Assembly: GCF_014648275.1 (NCBI RefSeq)
Contig: NZ_BMQU01000015.1
Coordinates: 1-64,000 of the forward strand
Direction: 5' to 3'
DNA length: 64,000 bases
Source of the DNA: Pseudomonas laurentiana
Lineage (GTDB): Bacteria > Pseudomonadota > Gammaproteobacteria > Pseudomonadales > Pseudomonadaceae
The notes below the pieces were generated by a model, which saw only the letters and a program-made list of their open reading frames with translations, was not told where the DNA came from and did no database searches. The first letter of the stretch is position 1. The number at the start of each line of letters is the position of its first letter. The translations under genes and the position numbers were made by a program. Positions 34,166-46,497 of the stretch are shown here, one piece after another.

Positions 34166-35962
34166 GCCCAATGGCGGGAACTCCTCAGGCGTCAGGGTTT
34201 CTTTCTCCAGCAGTAGCCTGGCGCCGGTGTCCAGATCGGTCCGACGCTGTGCAAGCAGTGCCTTGGCCTGGCTGTAAGCATCCTCGAGCAACCCTCTGAT
34301 CGCGAGGTCGATTTCTCGTGCGGTGTGCTCTGAATAGTCCTTGTCGCGTGTGGCCAGCAGGTTTTCACCCAGGTAGCTTGCGGTGTTTCGCTCCAGTACG
34401 GCCTGGCCGAGCGTTTCGCTCATGCCGAAGCGGGTGACCAATTGCCGGGCGATGTCGGTGGCTTTGGCCAGGTCGTCAGCAGCCCCGGTGGAGATTTGGC
34501 CATAAACGATGAACTCGGCGGCACGTCCGGCCATCAACACGACCATGCGATCTTTCAGTGTCTGGCAACTGACCAGAAAATGATCGGCGTTCGGACGCTG
34601 CAAGGTGTAACCCAAGGCGCCAACAGCACGGGGGACGATGGATACCTTGTGAACCGGGTCCATTCCGGGAAGTGTGGCTGCAGCCAAGGCGTGGCCCATT
34701 TCGTGATAGGCAACCACCTGGCGCTCCTGGGGCAGTAGCAGGCTGCTTTTACGCTCCACGCCAGCCACGATTCGTTCCACTGCGGCCGTAAAGTCATTCA
34801 GCGTGACGGTCTGGCCGCCGCGTCGCGTTGCCACGATTGCCGCCTCATTGACCAGGTTCGCCAGGTCTGCACCGGTAAAGCCCGTGGTAATGTCGGCGAT
34901 GCGTTCACTGTCGATACTTGGGTCCACCGTGACGTTCTTCAAATGAACCTTGAGGATCTCGCTACGGCCTTTGCGGTCAGGCCGGTCAATGATGATCTGG
35001 CGGTCGAAGCGACCGGCGCGCAACAGGGCAGGGTCGAGGATCTCCGGCCGGTTGGTTGCTGCCAGCAAGACCACGCCTTCACGGGGATCGAACCCGTCCA
35101 GCTCGGCCAGCAACTGATTGAGTGTCTGTTCCTTTTCATCGTTGCCACCAAAGGCACCGACGCCACGCATTTTTCCCAAGGCATCGAGTTCGTCGATAAA
35201 GATGATGCACGGCGCGGCGGCTCGGGCCTGCTCGAAGAGGTCGCGAACCCTGGCTGCGCCCACGCCCACGAACATTTCGACGAATTCCGAACCAGAGATG
35301 GAAAAGAACGGTACACCCGCTTCACCGGCCACGGCCTTGGCAACCAGTGTCTTGCCGGTGCCCGGAGGCCCGACCAGCAGAATACCTTTAGGGATGTGGG
35401 CACCCAGGCGGGCGTATTTAGCCTTGTCTTTCAAAAAGGAGACGATTTCGACCAGTTCAGCCTTGGCCTCGTCAATACCTGCCACATCTGCGAAGGTCAC
35501 CCCGGTCTCGCGCTGGACAAAGATCTTTGCCCTGGACTTTCCAACGCCCATCAGGCCGCCCATGCCTTGTTTGCCAGCCATTGAGCGCATGATCAGGTTC
35601 CAGCCAAACAGCAACAACATCAGCGGCATGAGCCAGCCCAGCAGTTGGCTGCCAAAGGAACTTTCCGGTATGCCGGTAAAGTTGACATCGGCTCCGGAAG
35701 CGGTGAGCTCATTGGCCAGCGCCGGGTCGACCCGGACCGTCGAAAACTGCTTATGGCCATTGATCGGCTCTTCCAATACGCCCGAAATCTGCTCCCGTTC
35801 GATTTTCAGGTCAGAGACTTTATGCGCCTCCAACAATTGCAGGAACTGGCTGTAAGGAATAGGTTCCAGCGGATTCCGGTTGGATTGCATGAACTGCAAC
35901 AAAGACAGGGCAATGAAGGCAGATGCAAAGAAAAATATGAACTCCCAGCGAATGTTCTTCAT
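34154..35962 (-). CDS. ftsH: FtsH-type AAA zinc metalloprotease (accessory copy)
   Basis: 602 residues. N-terminal helix ([20 protein letters not shown]), a small periplasmic FtsH-ext domain, a second helix near 108-125, then AAA with Walker A GPPGTGKT (198-205), Walker [30 protein letters not shown] and zinc site H420-E-M-G-H424. It degrades misassembled membrane and regulatory proteins. It is shorter at the C-terminus than the usual ~640-residue housekeeping FtsH, with many substitutions (GMGGLMG, FVQRET). It is isolated from rrmJ/folP, hence an extra copy. Divergent from the metal-ATPase/GroEL operon. Confidence 0.88.
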   Translation of the reverse strand: MKNIRWEFIFFFASAFIALSLLQFMQSNRNPLEPIPYSQFLQLLEAHKVSDLKIEREQISGVLEEPINGHKQFSTVRVDPALANELTASGADVNFTGIPESSFGSQLLGWLMPLMLLLFGWNLIMRSMAGKQGMGGLMGVGKSRAKIFVQRETGVTFADVAGIDEAKAELVEIVSFLKDKAKYARLGAHIPKGILLVGPPGTGKTLVAKAVAGEAGVPFFSISGSEFVEMFVGVGAARVRDLFEQARAAAPCIIFIDELDALGKMRGVGAFGGNDEKEQTLNQLLAELDGFDPREGVVLLAATNRPEILDPALLRAGRFDRQIIIDRPDRKGRSEILKVHLKNVTVDPSIDSERIADITTGFTGADLANLVNEAAIVATRRGGQTVTLNDFTAAVERIVAGVERKSSLLLPQERQVVAYHEMGHALAAATLPGMDPVHKVSIVPRAVGALGYTLQRPNADHFLVSCQTLKDRMVVLMAGRAAEFIVYGQISTGAADDLAKATDIARQLVTRFGMSETLGQAVLERNTASYLGENLLATRDKDYSEHTAREIDLAIRGLLEDAYSQAKALLAQRRTDLDTGARLLLEKETLTPEEFPPLGSVS

Positions 35963-36172
35963 GGCTGCGTCTCGTCAGAACCCGCGCAGCCGCTGACATG
36001 GGCAAGTGGTCGCATGGTCCATCCCCCTTTACGTTTCAATCTTTACGTTTCAATGCTTCAACCATAGAACATAGCGTAGCTGGCTGAACGGCTTGGCTAT
36101 GCACAAGCATCTCGCCTACGCTTGAGGTGTTTCGTAAACCCTTCAGGCTGCAGCAACCGTGACGTGGCCACT

Positions 36173-38464
36173 ATGCCGTTCATTTCGCAACTGCCCTACA
36201 GGGCACTGTTGGTGGTGTCCGCTTTAACGCTGTTGGTCGGCACCCTGTTGCATCTGAATTCGCAGACCGCGTTGGCGCATGGGTTGTGGCTGGCGGGTGT
36301 GATACCCGTCCTGTTGGGGCTGTGCGTTGATATCGTCAAAACCCTGTTGCGTCGTCAAGCTGGGGTCGATGTTCTGGCGTTGTTGTCGATTGGTCTGGCG
36401 CTGGTACTGGACGAAATCCTGACCGCAGCAGTCATCGCGTTGATGGTGGCCAGTGGACGAGCCCTGGAGGATTACGCCGAAGCGCAGGCCCGCCGTGAAA
36501 TGACCGCGTTGTTGAACCGGGCTCCCCGCGTGGCCAACCGTTACGAAGACGGTCAGTTGCGGCAAATCAGCCTTGAGCAGGTATTGCCAGGTGACAGGTT
36601 GCTGGTGCGTAGCGGGGAAGTAGTACCGGTCGACGGTACCTTGAGCAGCCTTGCGGAACTGGACGAGTCCATGTTGACGGGGGAGTCCTTGCCGGCTCGG
36701 CGCTTATCAGGCGACACCGTTCGCAGTGGCGCTATCAATGCCGGGGCTGCGTTTGACATGACCGCGAGTGCCAGCGCTGCCAACAGCACGTTTGCCGGGA
36801 TCGTCCGGCTGGTTTCTTCGGCCCAGGCAACGCGTAGCCCGGTAGCCCGGCTGGCAGACCGTTATGCACTGTTGTTCGTGCCATTGGCACTCGCTTTGGC
36901 TGGACTCGCCTGGTTTACTACCGCAGACCCGATCCGGCTGCTCGCGGTGTTGGTCGTCGCAACGCCGTGCCCACTGATTCTCGCGGTGCCGGTGGCGATC
37001 GTTTCCGGCATGTCACGCTGTGCGCGCAGAGGTGTACTGGTGAAAGGTGGCGGCGCGCTGGAACGGCTCGCTCAGGCCAACACCCTGTTTTTTGACAAGA
37101 CCGGCACCCTCACGGGTGGTAACGCACGACTCGTTGCCATTGAGTGTGAGCCACACACCCGCGCAGACGAGGTCCTGCGCCTTGCGGCGTCGCTGGATCA
37201 GGCCTCCAATCATGTGATTGCTGCGGCGATAGTCGCTGCTGCGCGCGAGCGCGGCCTGGTGCTTTCCGTACCTGCACAGGTGGTCGAGGAGCCTGGCGCG
37301 GGGGTGTCCGGGCAGGTGGATGGCAAGTCAGTGACCGTCGGCGCCTTCGCCTATGTGATCCGCACCTCGGCGCCGGCCTCCTGGAGCCAGTTGTTTCTTC
37401 AGCGCTTGCGGTACGACGGCGCCTGCGGGGTGTTTGTAGGCGTGGATGGTGTGATGCAAGGGGCGTTGCACCTGACCGATGAGATTCGTCTGGAAACACC
37501 GCGGGCATTGCGCCTGTTGCGTCGAGCGGGGATAGAGCGCTTCGTGATGCTGACCGGTGACCGGCAGCACATCGCCGACTCGATTGGTGCTGTGCTCGGT
37601 GTGACCGACGTACGGGCAGAGCAAACACCTGCTGACAAACTCGCTGCCATCCAGGCGGCACGCCGTGACGGCGTGGTCATTATGGTGGGTGATGGGGTCA
37701 ACGATGCCCCGGCGCTGGCGGCGGCCGACATTGGCGTGTCCATGGGCGCGCGGGGGGCGGATGCGTCGTCCGAAGCGGCGGATGTGGTGTTGCTGGTAGA
37801 CCGTCTGGACCGTCTGGCGGAGGCGCTGATGGTGGCCCGTCGAACACGCCGGATCGCAGTTCAGAGCGTTGCTGTTGGCATGGGGCTGACACTGGTGGCG
37901 ATGGTCGTGGCCGCGTTCGGCTACCTGCCGCCTGTGGCTGGCGCGTTGTTGCAGGAGGTGATCGATCTGGTTGCGATCCTCAGCGCGTTGCGCGCCCGCC
38001 AGGCCGGCTCGATGCGACCGTCGGGGGGATTGTCGAGTGAACAGTGGACACAATTGCAGGTTGAACACCAACAACTCAAACCCGTGCTGGACAGCGTCAG
38101 GTCATTGGCTGATCGCCTGAGCAGCCTGTCCGGCCCGGTCGCGGCAGCCGAGCTCGCTGAGCTGAACGAGCGTTTGCTTCACCAACTGCTGCCTCACGAA
38201 CGCCAGGACGACAGTGAACTGTACCCGCGCATCGCCGTGTTGACCGGGGGCGACGACCCGATGGCGGCGATGAACAGCACGCACCGCGAGATTTTTCGCA
38301 TCACTGGACGGCTTGCCCACATTGCACAGGAGCTGCCGGAGAGCGGTCCCGACCCTGCGTACATGCAGGAAATCCAGCGGCTCTTGTACGGCCTGGACGC
38401 TATTTTGCGTTTGCACTTTGCTCAGGAAGAGGAGCTCTATCACGCGTTCAGGGAGAGCAGTTGA
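36173..38464 (+). CDS. P1B-5-like metal-transporting ATPase fused to a hemerythrin domain
   Basis: 763 residues from ATG 36173. There is no N-terminal heavy-metal-associated domain; three to four helices precede the actuator motif [10 protein letters not shown]. The metal-path motif is T264-P-C-P-L ([10 protein letters not shown]), phosphorylation D308-K-T-G-T, hinge [10 protein letters not shown], and a late QEVID in [17 protein letters not shown] plus QExxD is the P1B-5 (Nia-like, Ni/Fe) pattern. The last ~100 residues form a hemerythrin-like helical bundle with histidines and glutamates ([38 protein letters not shown]). Likely iron/nickel efflux sensing O2 or iron. First gene of an operon. 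Confidence 0.85.
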   Translation: MPFISQLPYRALLVVSALTLLVGTLLHLNSQTALAHGLWLAGVIPVLLGLCVDIVKTLLRRQAGVDVLALLSIGLALVLDEILTAAVIALMVASGRALEDYAEAQARREMTALLNRAPRVANRYEDGQLRQISLEQVLPGDRLLVRSGEVVPVDGTLSSLAELDESMLTGESLPARRLSGDTVRSGAINAGAAFDMTASASAANSTFAGIVRLVSSAQATRSPVARLADRYALLFVPLALALAGLAWFTTADPIRLLAVLVVATPCPLILAVPVAIVSGMSRCARRGVLVKGGGALERLAQANTLFFDKTGTLTGGNARLVAIECEPHTRADEVLRLAASLDQASNHVIAAAIVAAARERGLVLSVPAQVVEEPGAGVSGQVDGKSVTVGAFAYVIRTSAPASWSQLFLQRLRYDGACGVFVGVDGVMQGALHLTDEIRLETPRALRLLRRAGIERFVMLTGDRQHIADSIGAVLGVTDVRAEQTPADKLAAIQAARRDGVVIMVGDGVNDAPALAAADIGVSMGARGADASSEAADVVLLVDRLDRLAEALMVARRTRRIAVQSVAVGMGLTLVAMVVAAFGYLPPVAGALLQEVIDLVAILSALRARQAGSMRPSGGLSSEQWTQLQVEHQQLKPVLDSVRSLADRLSSLSGPVAAAELAELNERLLHQLLPHERQDDSELYPRIAVLTGGDDPMAAMNSTHREIFRITGRLAHIAQELPESGPDPAYMQEIQRLLYGLDAILRLHFAQEEELYHAFRESS

Positions 38465-38595
38465 GGTGGCTGCCGCACATCGGCGAATGCCTGGGGATGT
38501 TGGCCTTTTTTGATAAAAGTCAAGGCTGGACGGGGGCATTCATGGAGGCTGTCAGGACAGGCTGGTGGCTGAACGATCCCGGAGTGCATCCCGAT

Positions 38596-40212
38596 ATGGC
38601 CCACACAAAAATTCTCTTTCGTTCCGCTGCTCGCGAGAAAATCCTCTGCGGCGCAGCGCAATTGGCGGACGCCGTTCGCGTGACCCTCGGGCCCAAATCG
38701 AAATCGGTGTTGATCCAGAACAATTGGGGCAATCCCACCGTCTGCAATGACGGTGTGACCATTGCCAAACGGGTCGATCTGCTGGACCCCGAGGAGAACC
38801 TAGGCGCCCAGATGCTGCGTCAGGCCGCCGAGCGTACCGGTGATGCCGTGGGCGATGGTACGAGCACCGCGACGCTGCTGGCCCATGCAATCCTCGCCGA
38901 CGGCATTCGCAATGTCGTTGCCGGTGCCAGTGCCATTGACCTGAAGCGTGGGCTGGACCGTGGCTTGGCGCTGGTGATGCAGTCGTTGCTTGCGCAGTCG
39001 CGTCCGGTGAGCACCTTCAAGGAGAAGGCCCAGGTGGCGACACTTTCGGCCCATAACGATGCGACCATCGGCCAATGGGTCGCGGATGCCCTGGAGAAGG
39101 TCGGCATTGAGGGCGTCGTCAGCGTGGAAGAGTCCAAGACGACCGAAACGGTGGTCGAAGTCATGGAGGGCATGCGCTTCGACCGCGGCTATGTCTCACC
39201 CTATTTTGTGACTGATACCGAGAAGATGCAGGTAGAACTCGACGAGGCCTACCTGTTGCTCTGCGATCATAAGATCGGCTTGCTGAAAGACCTGCTGCCC
39301 GTGCTTGAAAAGGTCGCTAAAAGTGGTCAGCCGTTGGTATTGATTGCCGATGACATCGAGGGTGAGGCCTTGACCACGCTGGTGGTCAACCAGATCCGTG
39401 GCGTGTTGCGCGCCGTGGCAATCAAGGCCCCCGGCTTTGGCGATCGGCGCAAGGAGATGCTCCAGGACATCGCCGTTCTGACGGGGGGGACGGTGATTTC
39501 CAGCGAACTGGGCATTGAGTTGGAACAGGTGGAGCTGAGTCAGTTGGGGCAGGCGCATCGTGTCGTGGTACAGAAAGACAGCACGGCGCTGATTGGCGGC
39601 GTGGGCCAGCGGGAGGCCATCGATGCTCGTCTGCAACATATTCGCCAGCAAATGGACAGCACCACCAGCGACTATGACCGCGAGAAGCTTCAGGAGCGCT
39701 TGGCCAGGTTGTCCGGTGGCGTTGCAGTAATCCGTGTGGGCGCGCCTTCCGAGGCTGAGATGAAGGTGCGCAAGGATGCCTTGGACGATGCCATTTCAGC
39801 GACCCGGGCAGCCATTGCCGAAGGTATTGTCCCGGGGGGAGGGCTGGCACTGCTCAAGGCCATCCCGATGATTGCGGCAGAGGAAGCCACGAGTGAAGGC
39901 GACTTCAAGACCGGGCTGCAGATCTTGCGTCGGTCGCTGGAGGCCCCGGCCAGGGTCATCGCGGAAAATTCGGCGGTGGATGCCGGCGTTGTCGTCGCAC
40001 GCATGCTCGCAGAGTCCGACAACATTGGCTTTGATGCCGCCACCAATCGTTATGTGGACATGTTCGAGGCGGGCATCATTGACCCGACGAAGGTGGTGCG
40101 GATTGCGTTGGAAAACGCGGTTTCAGTTGCCAGCATCCTGCTGTTGACCGAAGCCACGATGACCGACATTGCGGAGAAGGAAACACCAACGCAGTTGCCA
40201 CTCCCTGAGTGA
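38596..40212 (+). CDS. groEL: GroEL-type chaperonin paralogue
   Basis: 538 residues from ATG 38596; a longer in-frame start would overlap the ATPase stop but adds an unrelated tryptophan-rich segment. Chaperonin hallmarks remain: the ATP-binding [14 protein letters not shown] with its aspartate, [12 protein letters not shown], and [20 protein letters not shown] with the catalytic Asp. It differs clearly from the housekeeping protein ([20 protein letters not shown] opening) and ends [12 protein letters not shown] without the GGM repeats. No groES is beside it. Probably a specialised or stress-time folding machine for operon products. Confidence 0.88.
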   Translation: MAHTKILFRSAAREKILCGAAQLADAVRVTLGPKSKSVLIQNNWGNPTVCNDGVTIAKRVDLLDPEENLGAQMLRQAAERTGDAVGDGTSTATLLAHAILADGIRNVVAGASAIDLKRGLDRGLALVMQSLLAQSRPVSTFKEKAQVATLSAHNDATIGQWVADALEKVGIEGVVSVEESKTTETVVEVMEGMRFDRGYVSPYFVTDTEKMQVELDEAYLLLCDHKIGLLKDLLPVLEKVAKSGQPLVLIADDIEGEALTTLVVNQIRGVLRAVAIKAPGFGDRRKEMLQDIAVLTGGTVISSELGIELEQVELSQLGQAHRVVVQKDSTALIGGVGQREAIDARLQHIRQQMDSTTSDYDREKLQERLARLSGGVAVIRVGAPSEAEMKVRKDALDDAISATRAAIAEGIVPGGGLALLKAIPMIAAEEATSEGDFKTGLQILRRSLEAPARVIAENSAVDAGVVVARMLAESDNIGFDAATNRYVDMFEAGIIDPTKVVRIALENAVSVASILLLTEATMTDIAEKETPTQLPLPE

Positions 40213-40248
40213 CTGGCACCGATGACGGGTGCTCATGCGAGGCTAATC

Positions 40249-42008
<1,760 letters not shown>

Positions 42009-42012
<4 letters not shown>

Positions 42013-42998
42013 GTCCTCAGCCGTTGCCCTATGCACACGATGTGTTACTCGCCTTGCTCCGCGACATGCTGCGTATCCGCCGTTTCGAGGAGCGTGCCGC
42101 CGAGCTGTATGGTGAAGGAAAAATTCGCGGTTTCCTGCACCTCTACATTGGTGAAGAGGCGGTGGCTGTCGGTGCCTTGCATGCACTTGGCGCTCACGAT
42201 GCGGTGGTCTCGACCTACCGTGAACATGGCCACGCGCTGCTCAAAGGGGTGCCGATGCAGGCGATCTTCGCCGAGATGTACGGGCGTCAGGAAGGGTGCT
42301 CACGAGGCCGCGGCGGCTCTATGCACCTGTTCGATGCCAAGACCCGTTTCTACGGCGGCAACGCGATTGTCGCTGGCGGTTTACCGTTGGCTGTCGGGCT
42401 GGCCCTGGCCGACCGTATGCAGGGAAAGGCAGATGTCTCGGTGTGTTTCTTCGGCGAAGGGGCAATGGCGGAGGGTGCATTCCATGAGTCGATGAACCTG
42501 GCGGCACTCTGGCAGTTGCCTGTGCTGTTTTGTTGTGAGAACAACCTCTACGCAATGGGTACCGCACTGGCGCGCTCACAGTCGCAAACGGATCTGTGTG
42601 CAAAGGCCTCGGCCTACAAGGTCGCTACCCAGGCGGTGGATGGCATGGACGTGATTGCGGTGTATCAAGCCACGACCGCAGCGCTTGAGCATATCCGTGC
42701 AGGGCTCGGGCCGTATTTCCTGGCGTTTCAGACCTATCGGTTCCGTGCCCACTCGATGTTCGACCCGGAGTTGTATCGCGACAAGGCGGAAGTGGAGCAA
42801 TGGAAGGCCCGCGGGCCGCTTCATACCTACAGCGCGCGGCTCAAGGCGCAAGGCGTGCTCGACGAAGCGGGTTTTCTGGCGATGGCGGCGCAGGTGGAGG
42901 CCGAGGTGGAGGCCGCGATTGCTTATGCCGAGGCCGGCAGCCTGGAGCCTGTCGAGGATTTGTACCGCGACGTGCATACCCCGGAGCCTGCGCCATGA
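42009..42998 (+). CDS. Pyruvate/acetoin dehydrogenase E1 alpha subunit
   Basis: 329 residues. [20 protein letters not shown] and [16 protein letters not shown] open a thiamine-diphosphate E1 alpha subunit. The cofactor motif is [20 protein letters not shown]...[10 protein letters not shown], with GEG where most E1 alpha have GDG (the acidic Mg2+ ligand is kept). The phosphorylation-loop region [15 protein letters not shown] follows. It decarboxylates a 2-oxo acid (pyruvate, acetoin or branched-chain). Overlaps both flanking genes by 4 nt; no E3 gene is nearby, so E3 must be borrowed. Confidence 0.88.
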
Positions 42999-43975
42999 GC
43001 CCGCCCATGACCTACCGCGAAGCCTTGCGCGAGGCGTTGCGTGATGCGTTGCAACGGGATGCGCGGGTGTTCCTGATGGGCGAGGACGTGGGGCGCTATG
43101 GCGGAAGCTATGCCGTCTCCAAGGGGTTGCTGGAGGCGTTTGGTCCGGAGCGCATTCGTGATACCCCGTTATCCGAGCTGGGTTTCGTTGGAGCCGGTAT
43201 CGGGGCTGCACTGGGTGGAATGCGACCGATCGTCGAAGTCATGACGGTCAACTTCAGTCTGTTGGCCCTGGACCCGCTGATGAACACGGCGGCGGCCTTG
43301 AGACATATGTCCGGTGGGCAGTTTTCCGTACCGCTGGTGGTGCGCATGGCAACGGGCGCCGGGCGCCAACTGGCTGCCCAGCATTCCCACAGCCTGGAAG
43401 GCTGGTATGCGCATATTCCGGGGTTGAAAATTCTCGCGCCGGCAACGGTCGAAGATGCCCGCGGCATGCTCTGGCCGGCCCTGCAAGACCCGGATCCCGT
43501 GCTGATTTTCGAACATGCCCAGCTCTACAACCAAGAGGGTGAACCGGGTGACTGGCAGCAGGTTGATATCTGCAGCGCCAAGGTTCGTCGAGCAGGCAGG
43601 GACCTGACGCTGATTGCCTACGGCGGCACCCTCGGCAAGGCGCTGAAGGCTGCGGAGCAATTGGCCCGGGAGGGTATTGAGAGTGAAGTCATCGACCTGC
43701 GTGTGCTGCGCCCGCTGGATGATGCCACCCTCATGGCATCCGTCGGCAAAACCCGTCGTGCGCTGGTGGTCGATGAAGGTTGGCGCAGCGGCAGCCTGGC
43801 AGCCGAAATCATTACTCGGATCATCGAACAGGCTTTTTTCGAGCTGGATGCGCCACCGTCAAGGGTGTGCAGTGCCGAAGTACCCATTCCCTATGCCCGG
43901 CATCTCGAAGAGGCCGCGCTGCCACAGGTCTCGACGATTGTTGCCGCCGCCCATGAACTCTGTAGAGGGGCGTGA
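42995..43975 (+). CDS. Pyruvate/acetoin dehydrogenase E1 beta subunit
   Basis: 326 residues from the ATG overlapping the E1 alpha stop; longer upstream frames are artefacts. It has [67 protein letters not shown] and [20 protein letters not shown], typical of transketolase-like E1 beta. The C-terminal half keeps [12 protein letters not shown]. It completes the E1 heterotetramer with the preceding product and delivers the acyl group to E2 encoded downstream. Confidence 0.9.
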   Translation: MSPPMTYREALREALRDALQRDARVFLMGEDVGRYGGSYAVSKGLLEAFGPERIRDTPLSELGFVGAGIGAALGGMRPIVEVMTVNFSLLALDPLMNTAAALRHMSGGQFSVPLVVRMATGAGRQLAAQHSHSLEGWYAHIPGLKILAPATVEDARGMLWPALQDPDPVLIFEHAQLYNQEGEPGDWQQVDICSAKVRRAGRDLTLIAYGGTLGKALKAAEQLAREGIESEVIDLRVLRPLDDATLMASVGKTRRALVVDEGWRSGSLAAEIITRIIEQAFFELDAPPSRVCSAEVPIPYARHLEEAALPQVSTIVAAAHELCRGA

Positions 43976-44024
43976 ACATGCACAGGACCGGGCGCATCGG
44001 CAGGCCAGATTGGAGGCGCGCGCC

Positions 44025-45149
44025 ATGATCGAGTTCAACCTGCCCTCACTCGGCGCAGACATGGATGAAGGCACCTTGCTGGAGTGGAAAGTTCAACCAG
44101 GAGAAACCGTCAGGCGGGGGCAGGTGATCGCCGTTGTCGACACGGCCAAGGCCGCTGTAGAAATCGAGTGTTGGCATGACGCTACCGTCGCACAATTGTT
44201 GATTGAGGTCGGCACCAAGGTGCCGGTCGGAACACCGATCGCGCTATTGCTGGCGCCAGGCGAGGACGCATCAAGCGCAGCACTGGCACCGCGTATCACC
44301 GGTCACGAACGGATTGAAACACCAAGGGCCGTCGGCAGCCGTCCACGGATCTCCCCGGCGGCACGCAAGCGCGCGGCCGAGCTGGGCCTGGATGCCACGT
44401 TACTGAAGGGTAGCGGCCCACACGGCGTGATTACGCTGGACGATGTCGAGTCGGCCGGTCGTGCTGCAACACCACCTGACCGTAACCAGGCCATGCGCCA
44501 AACGATCGCCATGGCCATGAGTCGTTCGAAACGCGAGATACCCCACTATTACCTGTGCGAAACCCTTGCGCTGGGCAACGCCATGACCTGGCTGCAGGCA
44601 CACAATGCGCAGTGCCCGTTGCAGGAGCGCTTGTTGCCCAGTGTCCTGCTGCTAAAAGCAGTGGCCCTGGCCCTGCGAGCGTATCCCCGGCTCAATGGCT
44701 TCTGGCGAGACGGGAATACCTTCGAGCCTGCGACCGGTAGTGACCTTGGGGTGGCGATTTCGTTGCGCCAGGGCGGCTTGCTTGCGCCGGTCTTGCATGA
44801 TGTCGCAGCGAAGTCGTTGCCCCAGTTGATGAGTGAGCTGGCCAACCTGGTGGAGCGTACACGCAGTGGCGCCTTGCGCAGCTCGGAACTCAGCGGTGCG
44901 GGCATGACGGTGACGATTCTTGGTGATCAAGGGGTGGACACCGTCATCGGTGTGATCTACCCGCCCCAGGTGGCGTTGGTCGGCTTCGGGCGGATCAGTG
45001 AGCGGCCCTGGGTGCACGAGGGGCAATTGTGCGTGATGCCCACCGTTGTCAGCAGCCTGTCTGCCGATCATCGCGCCAGCGACGGCCACTACGGTGCGCG
45101 GTTTCTCGTCGAGCTGGGTCATTTGCTACAACAACCAGAGAACCTCTGA
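44025..45149 (+). CDS. Dihydrolipoamide acyltransferase (E2)
   Basis: 374 residues; the ATG with GGAGG 8 nt upstream is the start, 49 nt after the E1 beta stop. One lipoyl domain with the lipoylated lysine K42 (DTAKAAVEIE), a peripheral-subunit-binding domain (RISPAARKRAAELGLDATLL), and a catalytic core ending in the active-site SADHRASDG (DHRxxDG). The core passes the acyl group to CoA, or possibly to the carrier protein encoded next (speculation). It is a short E2 with one lipoyl domain, as in acetoin or branched-chain complexes. Confidence 0.9.
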   Translation: MIEFNLPSLGADMDEGTLLEWKVQPGETVRRGQVIAVVDTAKAAVEIECWHDATVAQLLIEVGTKVPVGTPIALLLAPGEDASSAALAPRITGHERIETPRAVGSRPRISPAARKRAAELGLDATLLKGSGPHGVITLDDVESAGRAATPPDRNQAMRQTIAMAMSRSKREIPHYYLCETLALGNAMTWLQAHNAQCPLQERLLPSVLLLKAVALALRAYPRLNGFWRDGNTFEPATGSDLGVAISLRQGGLLAPVLHDVAAKSLPQLMSELANLVERTRSGALRSSELSGAGMTVTILGDQGVDTVIGVIYPPQVALVGFGRISERPWVHEGQLCVMPTVVSSLSADHRASDGHYGARFLVELGHLLQQPENL

Positions 45150-45160
45150 GGAATGCCCAC

Positions 45161-45436
45161 ATGGATCGACAATTGATCAGCAGCCAGGTCCTGAGCGCTT
45201 TGAAAGGTATTGCGCCAGAGCTGGACGTCGAGTGCCTGCGCGGTGATCGGTCACTGCGCGAAGAGGTTGATCTGGACTCCATGGACTGGCTTCGCTTCAT
45301 TGAAGCGTTGAACAAGCGCGTCGGCATTGCCATCCCCGAGGCCGACTACCAACAGGTACAAACCCTGGACACGCTCGTTGACTATCTGTTGCAAAAGGGC
45401 ACGACGAGTGCTGATCCGCCATTGATTAGCCCTTAG
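45161..45436 (+). CDS. Acyl carrier protein
   Basis: 91 residues; TGAGGA 10 nt before ATG. A four-helix carrier fold with the phosphopantetheine site in VDLDSMDWLRFIEALNKRVG, serine S40 (DSM replaces the usual DSL). It follows the E2 gene by 11 nt and precedes the phosphoribosyltransferase. No ketosynthase or other fatty-acid enzyme is nearby, so it probably carries the acyl group made by this operon's dehydrogenase or ligase. That partnership is inference. Confidence 0.85.
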   Translation: MDRQLISSQVLSALKGIAPELDVECLRGDRSLREEVDLDSMDWLRFIEALNKRVGIAIPEADYQQVQTLDTLVDYLLQKGTTSADPPLISP

Positions 45437-45447
45437 GAAGGTGTCAG

Positions 45448-46125
45448 ATGAATCCTAGTCCCTCGCTGGAAATGACCTTACGTGACAGAACGGCTGCCGG
45501 AAAAAGCCTGGTGGAGCCGCTGCTTAAGTACGCACACAGGGATGATGTCATTGTTCTCGGCCTGCCACGTGGCGGTGTTCCGGTGGCCTACGAGATTGCC
45601 ACCGCCTTGGAGGTTCGCCTGGACGTGATGCTGGTTCGCAAGCTGGGTGCGCCCTCCCATGAGGAATATGCCCTGGGCGCCATTGCCAGTGGCGGCATAG
45701 AAATCGTCAACGAGCAGGCGTTACGGGTCAACCACATCGATCAGGCGACGCTGGATGCCATCGTTGAGCGCGAAACGCGTGAGCTGCTGCGTCGTGAAAC
45801 TGCCTACCGGGCCGGGCGGCCGCCCTTGAACCTCAAGGATCAGGTGGTGATTCTGGTTGATGACGGGCTGGCCACCGGTGCATCGATGATGGCTGCGGTG
45901 CATGCCGTGCGTCGGCAGGATCCGGCACACATTGTCGTTGCAGTGCCTGTGGCGGCCCTGGAGTCTGCCGAGGCCTTGCGCAGTGAAGTGACCGAACTGG
46001 TGTGCCCGCTCACCCCCGAGTGGCTGATGTCGATCGGCCAGTGGTACCTGGACTTTTCCCAGACATCGGATAACGAGGTCATCGACCTGCTGCAGCGTGC
46101 CTGGCAACGTGAATCTGCCGCGTGA
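45448..46125 (+). CDS. Phosphoribosyltransferase-family protein
   Basis: 225 residues with a strong ribosome site (AGGAAGGTG). The type I PRPP-binding motif is VVILVDDGLATGASMMAAV, preceded by RGGVPVAYEIA and LVRKLGAPSHEEYALGAIA. This matches the stand-alone ComF-like/DUF family often found next to dienelactone hydrolases, erythromycin esterases and stress genes, rather than a base-specific PRTase. The substrate is unknown. Last gene of the operon that begins with the ATPase. Confidence 0.85.
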   Translation: MNPSPSLEMTLRDRTAAGKSLVEPLLKYAHRDDVIVLGLPRGGVPVAYEIATALEVRLDVMLVRKLGAPSHEEYALGAIASGGIEIVNEQALRVNHIDQATLDAIVERETRELLRRETAYRAGRPPLNLKDQVVILVDDGLATGASMMAAVHAVRRQDPAHIVVAVPVAALESAEALRSEVTELVCPLTPEWLMSIGQWYLDFSQTSDNEVIDLLQRAWQRESAA

Positions 46126-46137
46126 ATGTCACGGTCC

Positions 46138-46167
46138 TGTGGGAAGCAGGCTTGCCTGCGATGGCAT
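46138..46167 (+). repeat. Pseudomonas REP element
   Basis: Contains GAAGCAGGCTTGCCTGCGAT, a palindromic core (GCAGGCTTGCCTGC) shared with the REP pair at 60801-60878. Located 13 nt after the phosphoribosyltransferase stop, the usual intergenic position of REP sequences. Confidence 0.8.
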
Positions 46168-46200
46168 CGTCGGCGCGTCCACACGGGAGCGATGGTGTAA

Positions 46201-46300
46201 GGAAGGAACCCGGAGCGTAGCGTAGGGCCGGATGTCGGGACAGGGCGTTTTGCCCACTTTTGCGCCCTTCCAAAAGTGGGTCGCCGTAAAAGGCGAAACC
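46201..46300. repeat. Second type of intergenic repeat with hairpin
   Basis: The sequence GGAACCCGGAGCGTAGCGTA, then GGGCCGGATGTCGGGACAGG and a hairpin CCCACTTTTG/CCAAAAGTGGG (46253-46280), matches a dispersed intergenic element that I recognise from fluorescens-group genomes. It is distinct from REP, and it separates two convergent genes. The recognition is from memory, not from a search. Confidence 0.55.
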
Positions 46301-46497
46301 AGCCGGTGGTGCCGCTGCAGGAAATGGATATGTTCACGAGGTAAGAGCCAATAGCCACAAACGACCTCCTGGAGGGACGATTTGGCGGTGCCTGCAGGTT
46401 CAGCACATGGAAAAGCACCGCCGGAAAGACAGGCTCAGCCCATGTCGCGCCCTTAAATGAACAGCATTACTGTCCTCGTCGAAGCTATAGGCTGCCC

